A stretch of 64,000 bases of DNA from an uncultured Pelagibacteraceae bacterium (GCA_902596205.1 CACJSY010000001.1:112399-176398); one strand, 5' to 3'. Counted from the stretch's first letter, positions 1-8,330 are shown. A program made the numbers and translations. The notes: generated from the sequence alone by a model not told the origin.

Positions 1-198
1 AGGATTAAAGTGAGCTCCAGAAATATTTGCAATTGAATTTATTAAAACAAATAATCCTGCGCCAGTTGCAATAGTATTAGCTAATAACATGACGGCAAAG
101 TCTCTAGTCAAATTTTGAGCCATTATCCCAGAACCAACTACGATCATGACTAAAAAAGCACTACCTATAAATTCACCTATAAATATTCTATTTTTCAT
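1..198 (-). CDS. Aquaporin / MIP-family channel, N-terminal part (cut by window start)
   Basis: Sixty-six codons from ATG at 198 are visible; the gene runs off the left edge. The translation opens with a hydrophobic helix (EFIGSAFLVMIVVGSGIMAQ), a second membrane segment follows, and the visible part ends in SGAHFNP. This is the first NPA-type half-helix of the MIP family, which carries water, glycerol or small uncharged solutes across the inner membrane. The start overlaps the stop of the upstream 75-residue membrane protein by 4 nt (ATGA), so the two are probably translationally coupled in the gcrA transcript. Whether it is a water channel or a glycerol/arsenite-type facilitator cannot be decided, because the second NPA box and the selectivity filter lie outside the window. 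Confidence 0.85.
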   Translation of the reverse strand, partial: MKNRIFIGEFIGSAFLVMIVVGSGIMAQNLTRDFAVMLLANTIATGAGLFVLINSIANISGAHFNP

Positions 199-422
199 TG
201 AAGTAACAATTGATAGAATCCTATTAAAAATAAAGGAATTTGTAATCCGAAGTTTGTAAGAATAGCTTTATCTTTTGAGAGAAAACCAGCAATCGTCCAA
301 CCTACAACTCCTGCACCATGAAACATAATATTGATAGGGTACATATTAAGATTGGTAAGCAGTATTCCTGTTAGTACTAAGAAAGTACTTAACCACTTAA
401 GGTATTTTTTAATAAATTCCAT
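195..422 (-). CDS. Small two-helix membrane protein, function unknown
   Basis: This 75-residue protein is not one whose function I recognise. It has a short basic N-terminus (MEFIKKYLKW), a hydrophobic segment at about residues 10-30, a glycine-rich turn with HGAGVVGW near residue 35-42, and a second hydrophobic segment at about 55-74. It is therefore probably an inner-membrane protein with two helices. It lies 11 bp after gcrA and its stop overlaps the aquaporin start by 4 nt, so the three genes look like one operon. The tight coupling suggests a role connected to the channel, but this is inference. Small membrane proteins of similar layout occur in other alphaproteobacteria as domain-of-unknown-function families. 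Confidence 0.7.
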   Translation of the reverse strand: MEFIKKYLKWLSTFLVLTGILLTNLNMYPINIMFHGAGVVGWTIAGFLSKDKAILTNFGLQIPLFLIGFYQLLLQ

Positions 423-433
423 TTGAGTTTGAA

Positions 434-931
434 TTACCCTGAGGCTTTAACTTTTTTCTCAATAAATTCTGGAATGTCATCTTCTTTATCAAGAACCTCT
501 TCTTTTGTGCCTTTAGGTTGAAATGCATATAACACGTGTAATTTACAATACGGGAATTCTCCTTCAGGCTTCCTACCGCAGAAATAGAATTTTTCCTCAT
601 TGGGATGACCTATAGGCCACTTACAGGTTTCATCTGTAAGTTCTTCCAGTGATTTAGGATTTTCTGGTTCAAAGTTTTTATCTAATAATATAGATTGAAA
701 TTTAGCCTTTCTTGATGTTGGCGCTGGTCCTCTTCTAATTTGCTTATTATCATTAGTTCTAGGTGAATTAGGTTGTTTGGAAGGGGCTCTAGCTTCTAAA
801 TTTAACCTATGAGCTTTTCCAATTACTGCATTTCTAGTGGTGTCACCTAAAGCTTCAGCGATCTGACTTGCGGTATGGCCTTTAGACCAAAGTTCTTTTA
901 ATTTAGCGACTTTTTCTTCTGTCCAACTCAT
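434..931 (-). CDS. gcrA: GcrA cell-cycle regulator
   Basis: GcrA is an alphaproteobacterial transcription factor that binds sigma-70 RNA polymerase and activates promoters carrying methylated GANTC sites. The N-terminus has the diagnostic start (MSWTEEKVAKLKELWSKGHT) with a helix-turn-helix: SQIAEALGDTTRNAVIGKAH at about residues 22-41. After a polar linker rich in Pro, Arg and Lys, the C-terminal region shows the family's Cys/Trp block (CKWPIGHP around 103, then FYFCGRK and YCKLH) seen in the RNA-polymerase-contacting domain. At 165 residues it is of normal size. The matching methyltransferase CcrM is encoded at the other end of this window. The gene heads a minus-strand operon with a small membrane protein and an aquaporin; the 136-bp divergent spacer to the ABC permease must hold both promoters. 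Confidence 0.95.
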   Translation of the reverse strand: MSWTEEKVAKLKELWSKGHTASQIAEALGDTTRNAVIGKAHRLNLEARAPSKQPNSPRTNDNKQIRRGPAPTSRKAKFQSILLDKNFEPENPKSLEELTDETCKWPIGHPNEEKFYFCGRKPEGEFPYCKLHVLYAFQPKGTKEEVLDKEDDIPEFIEKKVKASG

Positions 932-1067
932 TGTATATAATTACAATATTTAGTAATTATGAAAAACTTAGGACATAATATTGGGGTTTAAAACATTAAA
1001 ACACACTAAAGCTGTGAGTAGATTTAGTTGTACACAGTTTTTTTAATTAAAGGATATAAGACTATCA

Positions 1068-1880
1068 ATGGTTGAAATTACAAAAAAATATAAAATCGGA
1101 TCTAGAAGATTTGGAGTCGTTAATTGGGTTGGTGCCTGGACTTTATATAAAAAGGAAGTTTTAAGATTTTTAATTGTGTGGGTACAAACTATTTTTTCCC
1201 CATTAATTTCTTCTTTACTTTTTTTACTTGTTTTGTCTCTAGCGATAGGTGCAGATAGAGGTGAAGTACTTGGAGTGCCTTTCATAACTTTTTTAGCGCC
1301 AGGGTTGATTTCAATGCAGGTTATCCAGCAGTCCTTCTCTCATTCCTCATCATCTTTTATGATTGGAAAAATTCAAGGGAATATAGTTGATCTTCTTTAT
1401 GCGCCTTTATCAGCATCTGAGGTTACAATTTCAGTCTCTTTAGCAGCTGTTACTAGAAGCGTTATGATTGCTATTGTTTCAATTATAGTATTCAAATTAT
1501 TAATTGATATCGAGATCAAAAACTATTTATTGCTAATAATTTTCACATTACTTTCATCCTTTATTTTAGGAAATATAGGAATTATTGCCGGTTTATGGGC
1601 TGAAAAGTTTGATCATATGGCTACGGTAACTAATTTTGTAATTGTGCCATTATCTTTCCTCTCAGGCACTTTTTATTCGATAAATAGATTGCCAGAGGTT
1701 TTACAAATAATAAGTAAGGCGAACCCATTTTTTTATATGATTGATGGTTTTAGATATAGTTTTATTGGGAAAGCAGACGGTTCAATTTTAGTTGGTTTAT
1801 TATATTTGACGGTTTTAAGTTTTGTTAGTTGGTTTGTCACTTATATATTGTATAAAAAAGGTTATAAAATAAAATCTTAA
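1068..1880 (+). CDS. ABC-2 type transporter permease
   Basis: This 270-residue integral membrane protein has about six hydrophobic segments and the usual ABC-2 layout: a cytosolic N-terminal helix (about residues 20-35), first membrane span near 38-60, and a loop FLAPGLISMQVIQQSF. Later comes the conserved region near the last spans (LSGTFYSINRLPEVLQIISKANPF then MIDGFRYSFIG). It resembles the NodJ/YadH-type exporters of lipids, polysaccharides or drugs. No ATP-binding subunit is adjacent: the next gene, 3 bp downstream, is argD. The ATPase must be encoded elsewhere, so the substrate cannot be inferred. The start ATG at 1068 follows a purine-rich AAAGGATATAAG stretch. Confidence 0.85.
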   Translation: MVEITKKYKIGSRRFGVVNWVGAWTLYKKEVLRFLIVWVQTIFSPLISSLLFLLVLSLAIGADRGEVLGVPFITFLAPGLISMQVIQQSFSHSSSSFMIGKIQGNIVDLLYAPLSASEVTISVSLAAVTRSVMIAIVSIIVFKLLIDIEIKNYLLLIIFTLLSSFILGNIGIIAGLWAEKFDHMATVTNFVIVPLSFLSGTFYSINRLPEVLQIISKANPFFYMIDGFRYSFIGKADGSILVGLLYLTVLSFVSWFVTYILYKKGYKIKS

Positions 1881-1883
1881 ATT

Positions 1884-3047
1884 ATGAGTGCAATTTTAAA
1901 TACATATAATAGAAAAAAAATTTCATTTACCAAAGGTAAAGGCGCATTTCTTTATGGGACAAATGGCAAAAAATATTTAGATTTTGTTCAAGGGATAGCT
2001 GTAAATTGTTTAGGACATGCTAACAAATATTTAATAAATTCAATCTCAAAGCAATCGAAAAAACTATGGCATGTTTCGAACGCCTTTATAATCCCAGAGC
2101 AAGAAAAATTAGCAAAAAGAATTAAACAGAAAACATTTGCAGATTATGTCACTTTTCAAAATTCTGGAGCTGAAGCCACAGAAGCCGCAATCAAATTTGC
2201 AAGAAGATACTTTTATTCAAAAGGCCAATCAAGAAAGAATAGAATTTTATGTATTAACAATAGTTTTCACGGAAGAACTCTTGCAACAATTTTTGCTAGT
2301 AACAGCAAAAAAGCAATCGAGGGCTTTGGTCCTAAAGTAGATGGATTTGATCATTTTAATTTTGGAGATCATAAGGGATTAGAAAAAAAAATTACTAGTA
2401 GAACTGCCGCAATCATGGTTGAAACTATTATGGGTGAGGGTGGTATTAAAGTTATTCCAGATTATTGTTTAGTAGGTCTGAGAAAACTTTGCAACAAAAA
2501 GAAAATTCTATTGATTATGGACGAAGTACAATGTGGAGTAGGCAGAAGTGGAAAATTTTTTGCATTTGAACATGCAAAAATTAAACCTGATATTGTACCT
2601 ATAGCAAAAGGAATAGGAGGAGGGTTCCCCATAGGAGCAGTTCTGGTTAATAAAAAAGTTGCTTCAGGAATGAAACCTGGAACACATGGCTCTACTTTTG
2701 GAGGAAATCCTTTAGCAATGAGTGCTGGAAATGCAGTCATGGATGTAATGTTCAAAAAAGGTTTTCTAAAAAATGTTCATAACAATGGGAATTATTTTTT
2801 AAAAGAGTTAAATAAACTTAAAAGCAAATATCCTAAAATTATAAAAGAAGTCAGAGGTAAAGGATTATTAATTGGGATTTGTGTATTTAAAGATCAAACT
2901 AAATTTATACAAAAGTTAATAGATAATAACCTTCTTACCGTGAGAGCTGCAGAGAATGTAGTCAGACTTTTGCCTCCTTTAAATGTCACAAAGCAAGAAA
3001 TTAACTTAGGATTAAAGATAATAGATAAGGTGTGCAAAAACTATTAA
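1884..3047 (+). CDS. argD: Acetylornithine aminotransferase (class III, PLP)
   Basis: ArgD converts N-acetylglutamate semialdehyde to N-acetylornithine in arginine synthesis and may also act in lysine synthesis. The 387-residue sequence has the class III aminotransferase pattern: NSGAEATEAAIKFARRYF (PLP-phosphate site), SFHGRT, the aspartate in DEVQCGVGRSG, and the Schiff-base lysine in PIAKGIGGGFPIGA at about residue 240, followed by GSTFGGNPLA. Its size is normal. It starts 3 bp after the ABC permease, and its TAA stop shares a base with the argF ATG (TAATG), so argD and argF are co-translated. Confidence 0.93.
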   Translation: MSAILNTYNRKKISFTKGKGAFLYGTNGKKYLDFVQGIAVNCLGHANKYLINSISKQSKKLWHVSNAFIIPEQEKLAKRIKQKTFADYVTFQNSGAEATEAAIKFARRYFYSKGQSRKNRILCINNSFHGRTLATIFASNSKKAIEGFGPKVDGFDHFNFGDHKGLEKKITSRTAAIMVETIMGEGGIKVIPDYCLVGLRKLCNKKKILLIMDEVQCGVGRSGKFFAFEHAKIKPDIVPIAKGIGGGFPIGAVLVNKKVASGMKPGTHGSTFGGNPLAMSAGNAVMDVMFKKGFLKNVHNNGNYFLKELNKLKSKYPKIIKEVRGKGLLIGICVFKDQTKFIQKLIDNNLLTVRAAENVVRLLPPLNVTKQEINLGLKIIDKVCKNY

Positions 3048-3973
3048 TGAAAAATTTTATAAATATAGCTGACCATTCCTCTGGCGATTTAAGAACTATT
3101 ATTGAAGAGGCAAAAGTAAGAAAACTTAAAAGAAAAAATTTAAATAAATCTGCCATGGATGAAGACAAACCCTTTGAGGGTAAATCGATGGCAATGATTT
3201 TTGAAAAACCTTCAACAAGAACAAGAATGTCTTTTGATATCGCAGTTAAACAGTTAGGTGGATCATCCATTATTCTAAATCCTGAAGGAATTCATTATGG
3301 AAAAGGGGAAGAGTCTCTCAAAGATACAGCAAAAGTTTTAACTGAATATGTAGATATTGTTATGTTAAGAACTTCGTCTCACAAGAATTTAGAAGAGTTC
3401 GGTAAATATTTAGGTATTCCTATAATTAATGGTTTATCCGATTTAAGTCATCCCTGCCAAATCATGTCAGATATTTTAACCTACGAAGAAAGCAACGGAT
3501 CTATTACAGGTAAGACAGTTTCTTGGTTGGGAGATGGTAATAACAACATGTCTAATTCTTTAATCGAAGCTGCAGGGAAATTTGATTTTAATTTAAAAAT
3601 CGGTTGTCCGAAAAAATACTCACCAAATAAAAAGATATTAAGTTGGGCAAAAAAAAATAAAGTGAGTTTAATTATTACATCAAAACCAGATGAGGCTATT
3701 AAAAACTCAGATTGTGTGATGACTGACAAATGGGTTTCAATGAATGATAAAGTAAATAAAAAGTCTAAGAAAAAAACTCTAAAGCCATTTCAAGTAAATG
3801 AAAAATTAATGTTAAAAGCAAAATCAGATGCAATTTTTATGCATTGTCTTCCTGTAGGCAGAGGAGAAGAAGTTACCGATAAGGTTATTGATGGAAAACA
3901 ATCTGTTGTTTGGAGACAGGCTCTAAATAGAGTTCACGCTCAAAAGAGTATTATTAATTGGTGTATCGATTAA
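3047..3973 (+). CDS. argF: Ornithine carbamoyltransferase
   Basis: ArgF makes citrulline from ornithine and carbamoyl phosphate in the cytosol. Diagnostic motifs are the carbamoyl-phosphate loop STRTRMSFD near residue 55, HPCQ in DLSHPCQIMSD, and the ornithine/catalytic loop HCLPVGRGEEV near the C-terminus. I chose ATG at 3047, giving 308 residues, over an in-frame GTG at 3032, because MKNFINIADHSSGDL matches the normal family start and forms the TAATG junction with argD. The 3' end is convergent with the cytochrome c gene; the two stop codons interleave in a single TTAA at 3970-3973, which leaves no room for a terminator between them. Confidence 0.95.
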   Translation: MKNFINIADHSSGDLRTIIEEAKVRKLKRKNLNKSAMDEDKPFEGKSMAMIFEKPSTRTRMSFDIAVKQLGGSSIILNPEGIHYGKGEESLKDTAKVLTEYVDIVMLRTSSHKNLEEFGKYLGIPIINGLSDLSHPCQIMSDILTYEESNGSITGKTVSWLGDGNNNMSNSLIEAAGKFDFNLKIGCPKKYSPNKKILSWAKKNKVSLIITSKPDEAIKNSDCVMTDKWVSMNDKVNKKSKKKTLKPFQVNEKLMLKAKSDAIFMHCLPVGRGEEVTDKVIDGKQSVVWRQALNRVHAQKSIINWCID

Positions 3974-4515
3974 GGTAATGGTTTTGGGCTACTACTTTTT
4001 GAATTCATAAACAAAATTACGGAAGCCCTATCTTTTTCTTTTCTCAGACCAGCAAAAGCCATCTTAGTTCCTTTTATGTATGCTTGAGGTTTAATTAAAT
4101 AACTGTTCATTTCTTCAAAAGACCATTCTTTCCCATAAGCTATCATTGCTTTAGAATATTTATAATCACTTATGGACCCTGCAGTTCTGCCAATCACACC
4201 CCAAAGATTAGGACCAATCATATTTTTTCCACCATCAGCTATTTGATGACAAGCTGTACATTTTTTAAAAACTTTTTCACCATGAGATAAATCTCCCATA
4301 GCCAAGAGAGCTTTAATATCTACAGCTTGCACAACCTTAGTTTCTTTCTCTGTAGAAACTCCAGTTGTAGCAACTTCTAAACCTTCGATTTTGTAAGCTG
4401 ACTCTTTTGGTTTCTCAACGTAAAATAAAATGTCAGCAAATTTCCCTATTCCAATCACAATTAGTGCAGTAAGGAGAACTGCCGCAATAATTTTATTTAT
4501 TTCAAAACTGTCCAT
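3970..4515 (-). CDS. cycM: Membrane-anchored class I cytochrome c (CycM-like)
   Basis: This 181-residue protein has an uncleaved N-terminal signal anchor (about residues 9-28), a linker of about 60 residues, and a cytochrome c domain with the heme motif CTACH near residue 86. MIGPNLWGVIGRTAG follows, and the axial methionine is probably in GTKMAF near 151. This is the layout of CycM/c552, which carries electrons from the bc1 complex to the aa3 oxidase in alphaproteobacteria; both complexes are encoded in this window. The heme domain would sit in the periplasm. It is a single gene on the minus strand between argF and kdsB, with AT-rich upstream DNA probably holding its promoter and that of kdsB. 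Exact orthology to CycM is inferred. Confidence 0.88.
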   Translation of the reverse strand: MDSFEINKIIAAVLLTALIVIGIGKFADILFYVEKPKESAYKIEGLEVATTGVSTEKETKVVQAVDIKALLAMGDLSHGEKVFKKCTACHQIADGGKNMIGPNLWGVIGRTAGSISDYKYSKAMIAYGKEWSFEEMNSYLIKPQAYIKGTKMAFAGLRKEKDRASVILFMNSKSSSPKPLP

Positions 4516-4608
4516 AATTTTGATAGATACTTAGTTGACGTATAGCACGACTTTTGAAAAAAAACTTTAAATTACTCAATTTTTTTTGCGTCTTTGGGAC
4601 GCATAATT

Positions 4609-5346
4609 ATGAATAAAACTGCAATAATAATACCTACTAGATTAAAAGCTTCGAGACTTCCAAATAAGCCATTAGAGCTAATAAATAATAAAGAGATGAT
4701 TCTTCATGTCTACGAGGCTGCAAAAAAAACTAATTCTGGTGAAGTTTATGTTGCTACTCCTGATAAAAAAATTATTGAACTAATAAGCAACAATGGTGGA
4801 AAAGCAATTCTTACATCTTCAGAGCATCAAACTGGTACTGACAGGATTTATGAAGTTTTCAAAGATCATCTAAATAGTGAGCCTAACACAATTGTAAATT
4901 TGCAGGGAGATATGCCAAATATTGATCCTACATCTATAACTGAATTGATATCTTACATGGATAAAAAAAATTGTGATATTGGAACATTAGCGAGCTCTTT
5001 CGCTTCAAAAACAGAATTAGTAGACGAAAACAATGTAAAAGTTGCTGTCAAAAATGAGCTCTCAAATAATCAATACGACCAAGCAATTGACTTTTTTAGA
5101 ATAGATACAAAAAAACATAAAAATTTTTATCATCACGTCGGTATTTATGCCTTTACTAGCGAAGCTTTAGTAAGATATGTAGGGCTTAAAAGATCAAGAC
5201 TTGAAATAGAGAGAAAGTTGGAGCAAATGAGAGCTTTGGAAAATTCAATGACAATCCATGTCGGGTATATTAATTCATCTCCTTTAAGTGTTGATACCAA
5301 TGTTGATTTAATGGAAGTAAGAAAGATAATGAAAAAAGATGAGTAA
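4609..5346 (+). CDS. kdsB: 3-deoxy-manno-octulosonate cytidylyltransferase (CMP-Kdo synthetase)
   Basis: KdsB activates Kdo with CTP for lipopolysaccharide core assembly; the Kdo transferase waaA is also in this window. The nucleotide-binding N-terminus IIIPTRLKASRLPNKPL is diagnostic, followed by VATPDKKI, LQGDMPNIDP (metal/Kdo site near residue 98-107), YHHVGIYAFT near 180 and LKRSRLEIERKLEQMRAL. I chose ATG at 4609 (245 residues) over TTG at 4594 because the family begins a few residues before IIIPTRLKASR. The coding sequence overlaps the pheA start by 8 bp. The two genes are metabolically unrelated, so the overlap probably reflects genome compaction. Confidence 0.94.
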   Translation: MNKTAIIIPTRLKASRLPNKPLELINNKEMILHVYEAAKKTNSGEVYVATPDKKIIELISNNGGKAILTSSEHQTGTDRIYEVFKDHLNSEPNTIVNLQGDMPNIDPTSITELISYMDKKNCDIGTLASSFASKTELVDENNVKVAVKNELSNNQYDQAIDFFRIDTKKHKNFYHHVGIYAFTSEALVRYVGLKRSRLEIERKLEQMRALENSMTIHVGYINSSPLSVDTNVDLMEVRKIMKKDE

Positions 5347-6181
5347 AATTAAAATAGCCATACAAGGTGAGCTAGGAGCTTATTCCCATATTGCTGTAGA
5401 AAGACTTTATAAAAATGCAGAAATAAAAACTTGCGCGACTTTTGAAGAAACTTTTAAACAGGCCTACAATGACTCCGATTATAAAATTGTAATTCCCATT
5501 GAAAATTCTTTAGCTGGAAGAGTTGCAGACATTCATTATCTATTACCTAAATATAAGTTGCAAATTCATGGAGAATATTTTTTACCAGTAGAACATAATC
5601 TTTTAGGAAAAAAAGAAGCGACAATGGAGGATATTAAATATGTAAGAAGTCATGCCCAAGCTATTAGCCAATGTCAAAAAATAATTACAGAAAAAAATTT
5701 TCAATCTATTATTTCAGTAGATACAGCAGGATCTGCTAAGGATTTAGCAGAAGGAAAAGATAAAACTATAGCTGCAATTGCGTCTGACTTGTCTGCAAAA
5801 ATGTATGATCTAAAAATATTAAAAAAAAATATCGAAGATGATAAAGGAAATGTTACTAGATTTTTAATTATGGGAAAAAATATAGAACAACCAGAATATG
5901 ATAAAAATAAGAAATATATCACTAGCTGTATATTTAGAGTGAAAAGTGAACCATCAGCACTTTATAAATGTCTAGGAGGCTTTGCGACTAATCAAGTTAA
6001 TCTAACAAAGCTGGAGAGTTTTTCAGTGAAAAATACTTTTGATCAAGCAAATTTTTATCTTGATCTTGAGGGCCATCTAGAGCAATTCGGAGTAAAAAAG
6101 GCACTTGAGGAACTTGGTTTTCATACTGAAACTTTAGATATCTTAGGAGTGTACGAATCTTCAGAATTTAGGCAAAAATAG
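5339..6181 (+). CDS. pheA: Prephenate dehydratase (monofunctional)
   Basis: The enzyme converts prephenate to phenylpyruvate for phenylalanine synthesis. Residues 1-180 form the catalytic periplasmic-binding-like fold, starting IAIQGELGAYSHIAVERL, with PIENSLAGRV at about 52 and the catalytic region DDKGNVTRFLIMG at about 170-183. Residues 195-275 form an ACT domain (SALYKCLGGFATNQVNLTKL; FYLDLEGH), the usual site of phenylalanine feedback inhibition. There is no chorismate mutase domain, as is usual in alphaproteobacteria. The start overlaps kdsB by 8 bp. A short inverted repeat CCACAA/TTGTGG (6183-6209) just after the stop could end transcription weakly, but it also overlaps the proposed -35 box of the 4.5S RNA gene. 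Confidence 0.95.
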   Translation: MSKIKIAIQGELGAYSHIAVERLYKNAEIKTCATFEETFKQAYNDSDYKIVIPIENSLAGRVADIHYLLPKYKLQIHGEYFLPVEHNLLGKKEATMEDIKYVRSHAQAISQCQKIITEKNFQSIISVDTAGSAKDLAEGKDKTIAAIASDLSAKMYDLKILKKNIEDDKGNVTRFLIMGKNIEQPEYDKNKKYITSCIFRVKSEPSALYKCLGGFATNQVNLTKLESFSVKNTFDQANFYLDLEGHLEQFGVKKALEELGFHTETLDILGVYESSEFRQK

Positions 6182-6203
6182 TCCACAAAACTGAAATCTT
6201 GTC

Positions 6204-6233
6204 TTGTGGTATTTAAATTGATCTTGATATACT
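6204..6233 (+). promoter_or_regulatory. Candidate sigma-70 promoter of the 4.5S RNA gene
   Basis: TTGTGG at 6204-6209 and TATACT at 6228-6233 are separated by 18 bp. A start site 6-7 bp after the -10 box falls at about 6240, which is where the 5' strand of the SRP RNA stem begins. The agreement between a promoter-like pair and the RNA end is the support; the -35 box is only a partial match. Confidence 0.5.
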
Positions 6234-6238
6234 CATAT

Positions 6239-6329
6239 TGAGGTTGGCATCAGGTGGATGTTTCATAAACCCGGTCAGGTCTGAAAAGAAGCAGCCGTAG
6301 TGAAAATTATTCAGGTTGTTGCCTGCCTC
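6239..6329 (+). ncRNA. ffs: 4.5S RNA (signal recognition particle RNA, small bacterial type)
   Basis: The conserved SRP domain IV is present: GGTCAGGTCTGAAAAGAAGC then AGCC at about 6273-6297. It has the asymmetric and symmetric internal loops that bind Ffh, capped by a GAAA tetraloop. The ends pair to close the rod: GAGGTTGGCA at the 5' end against TGCCTGCCTC at the 3' end, with one wobble and one mismatch. This gives about 91 nt, a normal length for the small bacterial form. Together with Ffh it targets membrane proteins co-translationally. The gene sits directly before dnaX, a common alphaproteobacterial arrangement, and its 3' end is only 6 nt from the dnaX ATG. Confidence 0.93.
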
Positions 6330-6335
6330 TTTAAA

Positions 6336-8009
6336 ATGACAAATAAAATTTTAGCACTTAAGTATAGACCTCAAGAATTCAAAGATTTAATTGGTCAGGA
6401 AGTAATGGTGCAGACAATTACCAATGCAATAAAGTTGGGAAAGACTCCGAATGCATATTTACTAACTGGCATAAGAGGTGTTGGAAAAACGACAACAGCT
6501 AGATTGATTGCAAAGGCATTAAATTGCCCGAAAAACGAAGACCCGAAAATCTTATGCTCTGGAGAAAAATTCTGCCCGACTTGTCAAGAAATCATTAATT
6601 CAAATCATATCGATATTTTAGAAATGGATGCCGCATCTAAAACTGGAATAGACGATATTAGAGAATTAATTGAAAATTCTAAATACAGCCCTACAAGTGC
6701 AAAATTTAAAATATTTATAATAGATGAAGTTCACATGCTTTCAAAACAGGCATTTAACGGCTTACTCAAAACTTTAGAAGAGCCACCTCCAAGTCTGAAG
6801 TTTATTTTAGCGACAACAGAGGTTAGAAAAATTCCTGTTACTATTTTATCTAGATGTCAGAGGTTTGATTTGAGAAGAGTAAGCGTAGATTTACTTTGTG
6901 AACATCTTCAGAAAATTGCTGTTAAAGAAAAAGGAAACATTTCAGAAGATGCAATAAAATTAATCGCACGAACTTCAGAGGGTTCAGTTAGGGACTCTGT
7001 TTCTCTCTTGGATAGAGCATTAATTTCTCAATCAATAAATCAAAATAAGAAGATTACAGAGCCAGAGGTTAGACAAATGTTAGGTTTAGCGGATAAAAGT
7101 AAAATTATTTCTTTATTCAAGGAGGTCTTAAGTGGCAATGAAAAAGATGCTTTAAATCTATTAAGTGAGCTTATTAATGATGGCTTGGACGCAAAAAATT
7201 TTTTAAATGATATTTTAGAAGTTTTATATCTATTTAGTCGAAGAATAAGCTTAGGATCCATTGAAAAAGACATGTCAGTTTCGGAGTCAGAAGTTGAGAT
7301 GATTGATAAATATTCCAAGAACTTGGACATGCAAGATATAGGATTGTTTTGGCAACTCACTGTTAAAACTATTGAAGATTTAAGAGTAATTGGTAATGAA
7401 AATTTAACTTTAGAAATGTATCTAATACAAATGACCCATTTAAAAAATATAGGATCAAAACACGAAATCTCAAATTTAGAAAGTACCAATAATCAATTAT
7501 CAAACGAAAGTTTAATAGGAAAAAAAATAGATGATAAATCATCAGAAGCCAACATTCCCAACCAGATTAAAAATCAACTTAAAAATATAAATCAAATTAA
7601 AGCACATCCAACAAAAAATTTACTAAAGAAAAATCTAGATACTAAAATTGATATAACAAGTTTTCAGGATTTAATTGACCAAGCTAATAAAGAAAAGGAG
7701 ATAGAACTAAAGTACGATCTTGAGAGAAATGTTAAATTGGTAAGCTTCAATAAAGGAAAAATTGATATTAGTTTCAATGAAAAGTTGAATAAGAATTTTA
7801 TCAAAAACCTTTCAGAAAAATTACTTTCATGGACTGGTGAAAGATGGATTATTTCTTTAAGTAAAAATGATAATGCAAAAAGTATTCACGAAATGAACTT
7901 AGAAGAGAAGAATAGCAAAATAGAAGAATATAAGAAAACAAAAATAGCCCAAGACATTCAAAGAGTGTTCCCGGATGCAAAATTAATTGATTTTAAAGAA
8001 GAGGATTAA
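6336..8009 (+). CDS. dnaX: DNA polymerase III subunit gamma/tau
   Basis: DnaX is the clamp-loader ATPase of the replicative polymerase. The 557-residue protein shows GIRGVGKTTTARLIAKAL (Walker A, about residue 43-60), a four-cysteine zinc module (NCPK to CPTCQE), Walker B IIDEVHMLS, sensor 1 LATTE and the arginine finger in LSRCQRFDLRR. The C-terminal third is polar and Lys/Asn-rich and would be the tau part that binds DnaB and the polymerase. I start at ATG 6336, not the upstream in-frame GTG at 6300, because that extension is read through the 4.5S RNA 3' arm and conserved sequence begins at LALKYRPQEF. No Shine-Dalgarno is visible, as upstream bases belong to the RNA stem. It is followed with no gap by ybaB and recR. 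Confidence 0.95.
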   Translation: MTNKILALKYRPQEFKDLIGQEVMVQTITNAIKLGKTPNAYLLTGIRGVGKTTTARLIAKALNCPKNEDPKILCSGEKFCPTCQEIINSNHIDILEMDAASKTGIDDIRELIENSKYSPTSAKFKIFIIDEVHMLSKQAFNGLLKTLEEPPPSLKFILATTEVRKIPVTILSRCQRFDLRRVSVDLLCEHLQKIAVKEKGNISEDAIKLIARTSEGSVRDSVSLLDRALISQSINQNKKITEPEVRQMLGLADKSKIISLFKEVLSGNEKDALNLLSELINDGLDAKNFLNDILEVLYLFSRRISLGSIEKDMSVSESEVEMIDKYSKNLDMQDIGLFWQLTVKTIEDLRVIGNENLTLEMYLIQMTHLKNIGSKHEISNLESTNNQLSNESLIGKKIDDKSSEANIPNQIKNQLKNINQIKAHPTKNLLKKNLDTKIDITSFQDLIDQANKEKEIELKYDLERNVKLVSFNKGKIDISFNEKLNKNFIKNLSEKLLSWTGERWIISLSKNDNAKSIHEMNLEEKNSKIEEYKKTKIAQDIQRVFPDAKLIDFKEED

Positions 8010-8330
8010 ATGACAAATTTTTCTGACATGTTATCCAAAGCAAAGGCCATGCAAGAGAAAATGAAAGAAGTTCAAGATCAAATTAAAAAGATCGAAGTAG
8101 AAGGAGAAGCTGGCGGAAATCTCGTTAAAGTAATTTTATCAGGTGACTATGAACTTAAATCAATAACTATTAGTGACCAAGCAAAAAAAGAAAGTCAGGA
8201 AATTATTAATGATCTGATAATAGCTGCCTATAACAATGCTAAAGAAAACTTAAAAAAGAAATCTACCGAAGAACTTTCTAAGGTAACTGGAGGACTTAAT
8301 TTACCCCCAGATTTTAAACTCCCTTTTTAA
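8010..8330 (+). CDS. ybaB: YbaB/EbfC family nucleoid-associated protein
   Basis: This is a small (106-residue) DNA-binding protein of the YbaB/EbfC family. Visible features are the N-terminal helix MLSKAKAMQEKMKEVQDQIK, the EGEAGGNLVKVILSGDYELK strand region and the C-terminal GGLNLPPDFKLPF tail typical of the family. It forms dimers that bind DNA and is nearly always encoded between dnaX and recR, as here. The ATG comes immediately after the dnaX TAA, and its TAA shares a base with the recR ATG, so the three proteins are made from one transcript. Confidence 0.93.
   Translation: MTNFSDMLSKAKAMQEKMKEVQDQIKKIEVEGEAGGNLVKVILSGDYELKSITISDQAKKESQEIINDLIIAAYNNAKENLKKKSTEELSKVTGGLNLPPDFKLPF

Noticed and set aside
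6300..6335. In-frame GTG extension of dnaX (12 extra residues)
   Set aside because: It is read through the 3' strand of the 4.5S RNA and lacks similarity to DnaX, whose conserved sequence begins right after ATG 6336.
7560..7680. Programmed frameshift in dnaX to make a separate gamma form
   Set aside because: A-runs exist, but I saw no convincing slippery heptamer with a downstream stem and early stop; A-runs are common at this base composition.
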